Assembly (NCBI GenBank): GCA_016935885.1
Contig: JAFGQA010000230.1
Span: 1-7,736, forward strand
Source: Phycisphaerae bacterium
Lineage (GTDB): Bacteria; Planctomycetota; Phycisphaerae; UBA1845; UTPLA1
Length of the DNA: 7,736 nt
Direction: 5' to 3'
Under the pieces are notes generated by a model. That model worked only from the letters and a program-made list of their open reading frames with translations. It was not told the origin of the DNA and ran no database searches. Made by a program: the position numbers and the translations under genes. Shown here piece by piece: positions 1 to 6,754 of this stretch (positions are counted from its first letter, which is position 1; each line of letters opens with the position of its first letter).

Positions 1-205
1 CACCATCCTGGGTCCAGCTTACGCCGTTCGTGAGGGTGCCGTCGTGGCTATTCCCGCTTGAATCGGCAGTTGTTGTGCCAGTTCCCTCATCAAACTGCCA
101 GTGCGCTATCTCGCTTCCGCACGCATCCCGCTGCCACGGGATCGCGGGGGCCGCGAGGATGCAAACCGCAAGCGCCAGGGTGATTCCAAGTCGATTGTCG
201 TTCAT
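1..205 (-). CDS. Secreted LamG/concanavalin A-like protein, N-terminal part only
   Basis: The reading frame starts at an ATG (complement of 203-205) and stays open to the left edge, giving 68 residues. An AAGGAG Shine-Dalgarno (complement of 215-220) lies 9-10 bases upstream and decides the start. Residues 1-23 look like a Sec signal peptide, with a hydrophobic core (about residues 6-19, LGITLALAVCILAA) ending in small residues. From about residue 33 comes the pattern HWQFDEGTG, then DSSGN and DGTLTNG. This is the usual opening of LamG/Laminin_G_3 jelly-roll domains, which bind carbohydrate or protein ligands outside the cell. Such proteins are common in planctomycetes, often large and modular. 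The rest of the protein, including any anchor or sorting signal, is outside the window. Its link to the neighbouring signalling genes is unknown; it is divergently transcribed from them. Confidence 0.8.
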   Translation of the reverse strand, partial: MNDNRLGITLALAVCILAAPAIPWQRDACGSEIAHWQFDEGTGTTTADSSGNSHDGTLTNGVSWTQDG

Positions 206-558
206 CGCGTTCGTCTCCTTCCATCTGAAAAGGTCACAGGTCGAATCCACGGAGCCTCATGCCCTCCCTGGTAACCGAAGCTCATCTCACACCACAATTC
301 CGCACGCGCGGCGCCACGAGGTGACCGATTCTTGGCTGATCCCGCGTGACGGCCGGCACCAAGGCCTTGGCATTACGTTCGCCGGCAAGGGGTTATTCAG
401 GATGAGCCGCCAAGGTCTTTCAGCACTTTTTTCGAGAGCGGCCGTGTTCTTGGCGGGATTGGTTCGCGCGATTCGCTGGTTGATGGGGCCTGTGCTTGAA
501 GCAACGTCTTTGTTCCCAGTAGAATAGCCTCTATCTCACGCTGATTCCGGGAGGGAAG
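206..558. other. Intergenic region between divergent genes
   Basis: This 353-base stretch separates the start of the minus-strand LamG gene from the sigma-factor gene. A plus-strand frame at 30-527 crosses it, but its composition is not protein-like and its first part is the antisense of the LamG signal peptide and domain, so I treat the stretch as non-coding. It should hold promoters for both divergent genes. Only the rightward one, near 496-525, could be picked out. I saw no tRNA, convincing hairpin or repeat here. Confidence 0.6.
496..525 (+). promoter_or_regulatory. Candidate sigma-70-type promoter for the ECF sigma gene
   Basis: TTGAAG (496-501) matches the -35 consensus at four of six positions, and TAGAAT (520-525) matches the -10 consensus at five of six. 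The spacer is 18 bases. Initiation would fall near 532, leaving a leader of about 27 bases before the ATG at 559. This is a consensus-based prediction; autoregulation by the ECF factor itself cannot be judged from one site. Confidence 0.4.
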
Positions 559-1173
559 ATGATCACGCGCACGAGCACGACGTTGCTTGCCGACTTGCGG
601 GATCCTGACAACTCCGAGGCCTGGGGCCTCTTTGTGGATCAGTACCGGCCTTTCGTCATCGGATACGCCCGCCGCCGAGGCCTCCAGCCATCTGACGCGC
701 AGGACGTTGCCCAGGAAGTGCTCGTGGCGTTTCTGAATGCGCACCGAAAAGGTCATTACAGCCGGTCAAGGGGCCGTTTCAGGGATTGGCTTGGAGGTAT
801 TGCTGCTCACAAACTGGCGGACACGTTGCAGCGATTGGCGCGACGCGAGCTGCAACCCATCGAGGACTCAGGCACGGCGTTTCTGGAGCGCCAGCGGGCC
901 GTGAGCCCCGACGAGCACCTGGAGGCCTGGGAGCGGGAGTGGGAGCGATTCGTGCTCAACACCTGCATGCGAACCGTGGCCGCCGAGTTCGACGCGGGCA
1001 CACTTAGAGCGTTTGAACTGTACGCGTTGAAGGGTGAGGCGGCGAACCAGGTCGCTCGGTCGTTGGATGTCTCTCGCAACGCTGTCTACATCGCGAAGAG
1101 CAGGGTGCTGGAGCGGATGCGGCAGATCCGTCAGGAACTGGAACTCACGGAGGCGGCGCCCGCGGTCCATTGA
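559..1173 (+). CDS. ECF-subfamily RNA polymerase sigma factor
   Basis: This 204-residue protein should direct RNA polymerase to a dedicated set of promoters. Region sigma-2 covers about residues 18-95, with the DAQDVAQEVLVAFL helix typical of ECF factors (residues 46-59). Region sigma-4 covers about residues 140-195, where YALKGEAANQVARSLDVS followed by NAVYIAKSRVLERMRQ forms the helix-turn-helix for the -35 element. Length and two-domain layout are normal for the family. The ATG at 559 is preceded by a strong GGGAGGG Shine-Dalgarno, which supports this start. The next gene, 59 bases downstream, is a giant Ser/Thr kinase with an anti-sigma-like zinc finger. Sigma/kinase pairs of this kind are known in planctomycetes, so control by that neighbour, through binding or phosphorylation, is likely but inferred. 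The target regulon is unknown. Confidence 0.92.
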   Translation: MITRTSTTLLADLRDPDNSEAWGLFVDQYRPFVIGYARRRGLQPSDAQDVAQEVLVAFLNAHRKGHYSRSRGRFRDWLGGIAAHKLADTLQRLARRELQPIEDSGTAFLERQRAVSPDEHLEAWEREWERFVLNTCMRTVAAEFDAGTLRAFELYALKGEAANQVARSLDVSRNAVYIAKSRVLERMRQIRQELELTEAAPAVH

Positions 1174-1232
1174 CCCTGCCACACCCCTTGGCTTGCAGCA
1201 GCGGAAGGATTCGTTCGCCGACGTAGAACGTC

Positions 1233-4200
1233 ATGACTCGATGCCTGGATCATGAGCTTCTGGAGCGCTTTGCGGCACGGCAGTGTTCCGCGGGCGAGGG
1301 CCATGACGTTGAAGCCCATTTGCTCGAATGCCCATCCTGCCGGCATCGTGTTGAGACCTGCAAGGCCAACGAGCAATTCCTTGGCGGCATGCGATCCGTG
1401 ATGGAGAAGGAGGGCCTTGAATGGCCGTCTTCGCATTCGGATCATGACACGACCAGCAACTCGCCGCGCCAAGAAGCGCTCACAAAACGTGCTGAGCGTC
1501 TCGCGGTGGAGAACCACAACACTGCCCCGACCGAACAAGCCCTTGAAGGATACGAGATCCTGAGGGAAATCCGGCGCGGCGGCCAGGGCGTCGTCTATAA
1601 GGCGATCCAGACGGCCACCAAGCGCGCCGTGGCATTGAAGGTGCTGGCTGGAGGTCCGGACACCTCGCCGCGGCAGCGGTTGCGTTTCGAAAGGGAGGTC
1701 GACCTCGCCGCCAGTCTCCAGCATCCGAACATCGTCACCATCCATGACAGTGGTGTTCACCGCAGGCAGTACTACATCACCATGGAGTACATTCGCGGCG
1801 AACGGTTGAATGAGTATGTGCGCGAGCAACGGCTGAGCCTCAAGAACACGCTGGTTCTGTTCGCCAAGGTCTGCGAGGCGGTCAATCATGCTCACCAGCG
1901 GGGTATCATCCATCGGGATCTCAAACCGGGAAACATCCTCGTGGACGGTGATGGGGAGCCCCATGTCCTCGATTTCGGCTTGGCAAAGGCGGCGGACTCT
2001 CGCGCGGCCGGCGCCGGGCAGATGACCATGACCGGCGAATTCATGGGTACGCTGGCCTACGCCTCCCCGGAACAGGCCAAGGGTGACCCGAGCCAGATGG
2101 ACATCCGGACGGACGTCTATTCGCTCGGCGTGATCATCTACGAAATGTTGACAGGCGGCTATCCGTACCATGTCGTAGGCTCACTCAGTGACGTCCTCCG
2201 CAACATCACCGAGGCCGAACCGGTGAAGCCGTCCAGCATCAGTCGAACGGTTGACGACGAAGTCGAGACCATCGTGCTGAAGTCATTGGCCAAGGACCGG
2301 CGGCGCAGGTACCAGTCAGCCGGAGAGTTGGGGCGTGATGTCCAATACTACCTCGCCGGCAAGCCGATCGAGGCCAAGCGCGAGAGCGGGATGTACCTGC
2401 TGCGCAAGCACCTCCTGCGGTACAAGGTGCCTGTCGCCGTGGCGATGTCATTTCTGCTGGTGATGGGCGTTTCCTCCATCACTGGCTGGAAGATGTACTT
2501 GACGACGGACCGAGCCCTCATGGCTGAACAGCGGGCCAAGGAGGCGCTCGTTCGGAGCGACTACTTCAACAAGATCGCGCTTGCCCAGACCGCACTGGAG
2601 GACAATGACATCCGAAGGCTTGACCGTCTTCTTGAGCAATGTCCATCCGAACATCGCAGCTGGGAGTACGACCGCCTCTGTTGGCTTGCCGATCGGAGCG
2701 TTCGAACGCTGGAGGGTCACGCCGGCGTTGTTTACTCCGCGGCGATCAGCCCCGATGGACATTTGATCGCCACCGGTGGTGCGGACGGAAGCGTCACGTT
2801 GTGGAACGCGCACACAGGTGAGCGAGTCTCTCCACTGGAAGGCCACACACGTGACGTGCGATCTGTCGCCTTTAGCCCGGACAGCCAAAAGCTCGTTTCC
2901 GCTGGTGATGACAAGACCGTGCAAATATGGGATGTAGTGCGGTATCAGGCCTCACGGGCTCCGCTTGTGGGCCATGATGGGAATGTTACCTCCGTCACTT
3001 TCAATCATGATGGCTCGTCGATCGCCTCCGGTTGCACGGCGGGCTCGATCAGGATCTGGAACGTCGAAACAGGCGAGGAAAAGGAATTCCTGCCGCGACA
3101 CGCGAATCACGTGAACTCCGTCGCCCTCAGTCGAGATGGGCAATGGTTGGCCTCTGGCAGCAATGACAAGACAGTTCGCATATGGGATGTCTCTTCCCGT
3201 AACATTGTCCAGTCCCTTAACGATCTTCCATGCGGACTCCTTGCCGTTGCCTTCAGCCCTGACGGACATCACGTCGTCGCCGGAGGTGTGGATGGCTTTG
3301 TGAGCGTGTGGGAGTGGCATGGCACCGGGAACGTACGGGCCCTAAACCGCCACGACAAGCGCGTTCATTCCGTGACATACAGCCCCGATGGGAAGTGGAT
3401 CATCTCCGGCGGTTGCGATAATTCGATCAGGTTGCAGCGAGCTGACTCAGGCGCGGAGGTAGCCGTGCTGCGCGGCCACCGCGACATTGTCAACTCCGTC
3501 GTGGTCTCGCAGGACAACTGGTGGATCGTCTCGGCCAGCCACGACGGGACGGCGAAGCTATGGGATCTCGGCGCCGCGCGATTCCAGGATGGCAATGACT
3601 TTCTCCAGTTGAAAGGCCATTCCGACATGGTCCTGGACATCGCTTTCACCCCGGATGGATCAAGACTTGTGTCCGGTGGCAAGGATTCCACGGTAAGAGT
3701 CTGGGATACGCACACCGGCGAGGAGATGCTCACCTTGAAAGGCCATCGCGGCTTTGTAGAGTCTGTGGACGTGAGCCCGAATGGCGAGCGAATCGCATCT
3801 GCTAGCCACGACGGGACGCTCCGCACGTGGGACTTGACGAACGGAAAACTCGTGCGGGCGCTGTCGGGGCACGACGGGCCCGTGCTGGCCGTTGGCTTTA
3901 GGCCCGATGGCGAACGGATCGTCTCGGGCGGGAAGGATGCGTTCGTCAGAATGTGGAATGCGAAGACCGGCGACGCGTTGTTTGTGCTCCGCGGACACGA
4001 GGCTCCGGTCCGCTCGGTATCGTACTGTTCGGATGACTCACGAATCGTGTCGGCCAGCGAGGATGGGACCCTCATCTTGTGGGATGCGGAGAATGGGGAT
4101 CTTCTCAGGCAGCTGGGAGGTTCTGACGGTGCCGTCTTATGCGCCACCTTCAGCCCCGACGGAGCACGAATCACCAGTGGCGCGAGCAACGGTTCCATCA

Positions 4201-5096
4201 CGATATGGGATGCACACTCCGGCGAGGCGTGGGTGATCTCATCCAGGCCGTATTGTCGGGTCCACGACGTTGTGTTCAGTCCAGACGGCAAGCGGATTGC
4301 GTCCTGCGGCGATGATCAGATGCTGAGATTGTGGGATGTCCTTTCAGGGAACGAAATCCTGACTTACCGGGCCGACGAAGATACAGTCAGCGCCGTCGCT
4401 TTCTCCCCAGATGGGAAATCACTTGCAACTGGCGGCTCCGATACAACAATCAAGATATGGGAGACTACTGATCCCCCGGACGGAACAGGCAAAGACAACA
4501 TCATCGAACGTCGAAACACCGTCGCGGCGGCGCGCGAGCTTGTTGATGAGTTGTTTCAACATTGCATCCTGGCGAAGGACGTGAAGGACCACCTTGAAAC
4601 CGACGCCGATCTGAGTTCATCCATCCGCGCCGCCGCGCTCGAACTGACAGACTGTTGGGGAAATGATCCGCTCCGACTCCGGCAGGAATGCTCGGGGATC
4701 GTGGAAGATCCGGGCCGCGATCCAGCAGAGTACGAGCGGGCGCTGGAGATGGTCGAGGCTGCCCGTAAGCTGGATCCCAAGAACGGACCGGACTATCTTC
4801 GGGCGCTCGGCATGGCTCAATACCGCATCGGGCAGTTCCAGGATGCGGTCACCAGCCTCGATTCGTTCTGCGAAGCCTCGGGGCGAGATGACCCCAGGGC
4901 CCTCGCCTTCCTCGCCATGGCACAGTTCCGATCAGGCGAGAAGGAAGCCGCCGTGCGCAGCCTCGACGAGTGCCGTGCGTTGCTAGCCCAGCCCGGGTTC
5001 TCCATACACACCCACCTAAAACCCGTTCTGCGCGAAGCCGAGGACCTAATCTGCCCCGAGTCAAGCTCCACGGATAACGAAGACACTCCATTGTGA
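1233..5096 (+). CDS. Membrane Ser/Thr protein kinase with anti-sigma zinc finger, 14 WD40 repeats and TPR-like tail
   Basis: This 1287-residue protein reads as a membrane-bound sensor kinase. Residues 29-36 carry H-x3-C-x2-C, the zinc-binding pattern of anti-sigma ZAS domains. The kinase domain spans about 107-375: a glycine loop GGQGVVYKA, K136 in AVALK, HRDLKPGNIL with catalytic D229, DFG at 247-249 and a SPE triplet at 278-280. All catalytic residues are present, so it should be active; the first loop glycine is replaced by Arg (R114). A single hydrophobic helix lies at about 399-417, placing the kinase inside the cell and the rest outside or in the periplasm. Residues from about 490 to 1079 contain 14 WD40 units, enough for two seven-bladed propellers. 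Residues 1110-1275 are helical and TPR-like. The ATG at 1233 lacks a clear Shine-Dalgarno; a small GACGT-AGA-ACGTC inverted repeat abuts it. Its ligand and targets are unknown; the upstream sigma factor is the obvious partner. Confidence 0.93.
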   Translation: MTRCLDHELLERFAARQCSAGEGHDVEAHLLECPSCRHRVETCKANEQFLGGMRSVMEKEGLEWPSSHSDHDTTSNSPRQEALTKRAERLAVENHNTAPTEQALEGYEILREIRRGGQGVVYKAIQTATKRAVALKVLAGGPDTSPRQRLRFEREVDLAASLQHPNIVTIHDSGVHRRQYYITMEYIRGERLNEYVREQRLSLKNTLVLFAKVCEAVNHAHQRGIIHRDLKPGNILVDGDGEPHVLDFGLAKAADSRAAGAGQMTMTGEFMGTLAYASPEQAKGDPSQMDIRTDVYSLGVIIYEMLTGGYPYHVVGSLSDVLRNITEAEPVKPSSISRTVDDEVETIVLKSLAKDRRRRYQSAGELGRDVQYYLAGKPIEAKRESGMYLLRKHLLRYKVPVAVAMSFLLVMGVSSITGWKMYLTTDRALMAEQRAKEALVRSDYFNKIALAQTALEDNDIRRLDRLLEQCPSEHRSWEYDRLCWLADRSVRTLEGHAGVVYSAAISPDGHLIATGGADGSVTLWNAHTGERVSPLEGHTRDVRSVAFSPDSQKLVSAGDDKTVQIWDVVRYQASRAPLVGHDGNVTSVTFNHDGSSIASGCTAGSIRIWNVETGEEKEFLPRHANHVNSVALSRDGQWLASGSNDKTVRIWDVSSRNIVQSLNDLPCGLLAVAFSPDGHHVVAGGVDGFVSVWEWHGTGNVRALNRHDKRVHSVTYSPDGKWIISGGCDNSIRLQRADSGAEVAVLRGHRDIVNSVVVSQDNWWIVSASHDGTAKLWDLGAARFQDGNDFLQLKGHSDMVLDIAFTPDGSRLVSGGKDSTVRVWDTHTGEEMLTLKGHRGFVESVDVSPNGERIASASHDGTLRTWDLTNGKLVRALSGHDGPVLAVGFRPDGERIVSGGKDAFVRMWNAKTGDALFVLRGHEAPVRSVSYCSDDSRIVSASEDGTLILWDAENGDLLRQLGGSDGAVLCATFSPDGARITSGASNGSITIWDAHSGEAWVISSRPYCRVHDVVFSPDGKRIASCGDDQMLRLWDVLSGNEILTYRADEDTVSAVAFSPDGKSLATGGSDTTIKIWETTDPPDGTGKDNIIERRNTVAAARELVDELFQHCILAKDVKDHLETDADLSSSIRAAALELTDCWGNDPLRLRQECSGIVEDPGRDPAEYERALEMVEAARKLDPKNGPDYLRALGMAQYRIGQFQDAVTSLDSFCEASGRDDPRALAFLAMAQFRSGEKEAAVRSLDECRALLAQPGFSIHTHLKPVLREAEDLICPESSSTDNEDTPL

Positions 5097-5101
5097 AGAG
5101 C

Positions 5102-5125
5102 ACCAAGCGCGCTTGCGCGAGTGGT
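5102..5125 (+). terminator. Possible stem-loop after the kinase gene
   Basis: ACCA-a-GCGC, a GCTT loop, then GCGC-gag-TGGT can fold into a short interrupted hairpin six bases after the kinase stop codon. CAAGCGCGCTTG within it is also a perfect 12-base palindrome (5104-5115). No T-run follows, so it is a weak candidate for intrinsic termination and could equally be an mRNA-end structure or chance. Confidence 0.25.
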
Positions 5126-5172
5126 TCCATGGAGCACTTCTCTATATGTGATCGCCTTCTGTCAAATCCCGC

Positions 5173-5184
5173 GCACCGCGGTGC
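5173..5184. promoter_or_regulatory. Perfect 12-base palindrome upstream of the Cdc6-like gene
   Basis: GCACCGCGGTGC is a perfect dyad lying 56 bases upstream of the GTG start. In the 143-base gap between two co-directional genes, a symmetric site is a reasonable operator or initiator-binding candidate for local control of the ATPase gene. No -35/-10 pair was convincing in the gap, although TATATG at 5143-5148 could serve as a -10. The function is inferred from position only. Confidence 0.25.
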
Positions 5185-5239
5185 CCGTGAGTCGACGCCG
5201 TTGCACTACGCCACAGGGGCGCGAAAGGCTTAAGTACCA

Positions 5240-6367
5240 GTGCGGCTTACGCGTTCGCTGGAGTTGGTGATTCGCATAAATATCGCGTCGTATCTCGCCC
5301 GGCAACGCGCTCAGCTGGGGAAGGAATCGAAGTTGGTGAAGGACTTCTCAGTCTTCGACTTCCACAACATTCCGGACGAGCCGGTCATGCGGGAGGAGGT
5401 CACGACACTCATCGACGAACTCTTGAGGTTCGATCTCTCGGGTATCCCAACGCACCTGGCGATCATTGGTAGCCGAGGCTCTGGAAAAACGCTGATGGTC
5501 AAATACCTCCAGCGCGTCATCCCCGAGAGTGTTGATCTGGAGATCCTGTATGCCAATTGCCGGCACCACAACACGAGCTTCAAGATCGTCGCCCACCTCC
5601 TGGGCATTCAGGCCCGTGGGGCGAGCATGAGCGAGGCGTTCGAGCGTTTCTGCGCGCGCCATCAGAAGAAAACGGTTGTTGTGCTGGACGAGATTGACCT
5701 AATGAGCACGAAGGACCGAAGGCGCGAGATCCTCTACCTTCTCAGCCGCAGCGCCCAGCCTTTCATGGCGATTATGCTGTCCAACAGCCCGCAGGTCCTG
5801 AAGGAGCTTGATGCGGCCACGAGGAGCAGCCTGCAGCCGGTGCCTCTGCATTCTCGAAACTACAATGCCCAACAGATTCAAGAGATTCTGCTTGATCGGG
5901 CCCGCCGCGGCCTACGCAGTTGGGGAACCGGCGCCTTGGGAGAGATCGCCGCCTTGACCACGCGGCTCACGAATTCGGACGCACGGTTGGCGATCAAGAC
6001 CTTGCAGTACTCGGCCACCAGCCCCGGAAAGGACCTGCGAGGCTGTTTCGAGCGGGCCAGGCGCGATCTGGTCATCGATCTGATCAACGACCTCTCCGAT
6101 CCCACCCTGACGATCCTGTGGGCCGCAGCTGCCAGCAGGACGGATTTCGCCAAGGACATCTACCGGCGTTACTGTCGCTTGAGTTGCCAGCAAAAGGAAA
6201 AACCCTTCAGCTATGTTTACTTCTACTCGAATCTCAGCTACCTCCAGAGCGTGGGCTTGGTCGCCCTTGTCTCCACCAAGCAGGGTCGGACTTACACCAA
6301 TCGCGTCCTGCTGACCTTTGATTCTGCGGCTGTCCGGGAGATCTGCAGCCTCCGCTTCGACGCATAG
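5240..6367 (+). CDS. Orc1/Cdc6-family AAA+ ATPase (archaeal/eukaryotic-type replication initiator homologue)
   Basis: This 375-residue protein has the full Orc1/Cdc6 architecture. An N-terminal stretch with DEPVMREEVTTLIDELL (about 46-62) precedes Walker A GSRGSGKT (77-84). The family hallmark YANCR follows at 104-108. Walker B is VVVLDEID (146-153), sensor 1 is SN at 181-182, a candidate arginine finger is R195, and sensor 2 lies in NSDARLAIKTL (R249). Residues about 288-370 form a winged-helix region with FSYVYFYSNLSYLQSVGLV, the part that binds origin DNA in archaeal homologues. The length matches archaeal Cdc6 proteins. Family members bind origin boxes and load the MCM helicase; bacteria normally use DnaA and DnaB. 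An in-frame TAA at 5231-5233 rules out an earlier start. GTG 5240 has a weak AAAGG site, and TTG 5264 or GTG 5267 are alternatives. The flanking non-coding DNA may be its target. It might instead belong to a plasmid-like element or act outside replication. Confidence 0.85.
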   Translation: MRLTRSLELVIRINIASYLARQRAQLGKESKLVKDFSVFDFHNIPDEPVMREEVTTLIDELLRFDLSGIPTHLAIIGSRGSGKTLMVKYLQRVIPESVDLEILYANCRHHNTSFKIVAHLLGIQARGASMSEAFERFCARHQKKTVVVLDEIDLMSTKDRRREILYLLSRSAQPFMAIMLSNSPQVLKELDAATRSSLQPVPLHSRNYNAQQIQEILLDRARRGLRSWGTGALGEIAALTTRLTNSDARLAIKTLQYSATSPGKDLRGCFERARRDLVIDLINDLSDPTLTILWAAAASRTDFAKDIYRRYCRLSCQQKEKPFSYVYFYSNLSYLQSVGLVALVSTKQGRTYTNRVLLTFDSAAVREICSLRFDA

Positions 6368-6482
6368 TGTGCGTAGAGTTTGCGCGTCATGGCATCCTTT
6401 TTGAAGAGATGTGTTCTTCTTTCGATACCACTTGCGGGTGAACCGGCTACAAGCGCCGACTTATGTATATTGTTTCTATATT

Positions 6483-6526
6483 GAAAAGAAAGAAGAAAGA
6501 AGAAGGAAGGGGGGATCGGGGGGAAA
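6483..6526 (+). repeat. Homopurine mirror repeat with two G6 runs
   Basis: Bases 6483-6515 are purines only, and the purine run resumes at 6518-6526. The part centred on 6497 is mirror-symmetric: 15 bases perfect (6490-6504) and 23 bases with one mismatch (6486-6508). G6 runs lie at 6509-6514 and 6518-6523. Such tracts can form triplex (H-DNA) or block nucleosome-like proteins and polymerases. Next to an AT-rich stretch they are also typical of DNA-unwinding regions. Function is not shown. Confidence 0.6.
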
Positions 6527-6637
6527 CCACCAGGGCCGGTGGCCGCCACGCGTTAACTCCGCGCGCAGTTAGCAGATGACATGTATGACTGGCGGGAGAG
6601 CGTGCATCGCGATGAGTCAATGGTGAATACCGGGCAC

Positions 6638-6678
6638 CGTGAGCCGAAACCCCACTTTGCCGCTCACCGCGGCTCACG
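6638..6678. repeat. Nine-base inverted repeat CGTGAGCCG / CGGCTCACG
   Basis: Perfect arms at 6638-6646 and 6670-6678 are separated by 23 bases. A third related unit, GCTCAC (6662-6667), lies between them. GTGCATC copies flank the whole unit. As RNA it could form a hairpin; as DNA it could be a paired protein-binding site upstream of the zinc-ribbon genes or part of the putative origin. No T-run follows, so it is not an obvious terminator. Confidence 0.45.
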
Positions 6679-6714
6679 CCTTGTGCATCAATGTCCACTC
6701 GAACGATAGTTTTT

Positions 6715-6720
6715 TATACT
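6715..6720 (+). promoter_or_regulatory. Candidate -10 box for the zinc-ribbon operon
   Basis: TATACT follows a run of T residues, 35 bases before the ATG at 6755. It is close to the bacterial TATAAT consensus, while the -35 side (TGTCCA at 6692-6697, 17-base spacer) matches only three of six positions. The TTTTTTATA context also resembles an archaeal TATA box, but the host is judged bacterial. A start near 6727 would give a leader of about 28 bases. Confidence 0.35.
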
Positions 6721-6754
6721 TGGGCCCCTCATGTGTCCCGTGAGGTGAGAAGAT

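Larger units (their letters stand above)
6368..6754. other. Non-coding region after the Cdc6-like gene; candidate replication origin or initiator-binding region
   Basis: No convincing gene covers these 387 bases. In order they hold an AT-rich patch (6461-6482, 19 of 22 bases A or T), a homopurine mirror repeat, two G6 runs (6509-6514 and 6518-6523), a CCACC/GGTGG dyad (6527-6542), the palindrome CATCGCGATG (6605-6614), a 9-base inverted repeat (6638-6678), GTGCATC twice (6602-6608 and 6683-6689) and a TATACT box. Archaeal orc1/cdc6 genes often sit beside the origin they serve. Those origins combine an AT-rich unwinding element with origin recognition boxes carrying a G-run and a GAAAC core. 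GGGGGGAAACC occurs here, but the order does not match a canonical box well. The origin role is inference. Confidence 0.4.

Noticed and set aside
30..527. 165-residue plus-strand open frame
   Set aside because: Its left part is antisense to the well-supported LamG signal peptide and domain, it has no Shine-Dalgarno, and it shows no recognisable domain.
397..756. 119-residue minus-strand open frame
   Set aside because: It overlaps the start and promoter of the sigma-factor gene on the opposite strand and has no protein-like features.
1131..2171. 346-residue minus-strand open frame opposite the kinase domain
   Set aside because: Long antisense frames are common opposite GC-rich genes, and the plus strand encodes intact kinase motifs throughout.
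3365..4291. 308-residue minus-strand open frame opposite the WD40 repeats
   Set aside because: Its own repetitive, serine- and proline-rich sequence simply mirrors the WD40 repeats on the plus strand.
6361..6374. Small hairpin overlapping the Cdc6-like stop codon as a terminator
   Set aside because: The stem is only about five base pairs and no T-run follows.
6292..6698. Minus-strand frames of 85 and 83 residues across the non-coding block
   Set aside because: Their low-complexity phenylalanine and leucine runs are the complement of the homopurine tract, and no ribosome site precedes them.
6368..6754. CRISPR array or tandem iterons in the non-coding block
   Set aside because: No unit is repeated at regular spacing; GTGCATC occurs only twice and the longer repeats are single inverted pairs.
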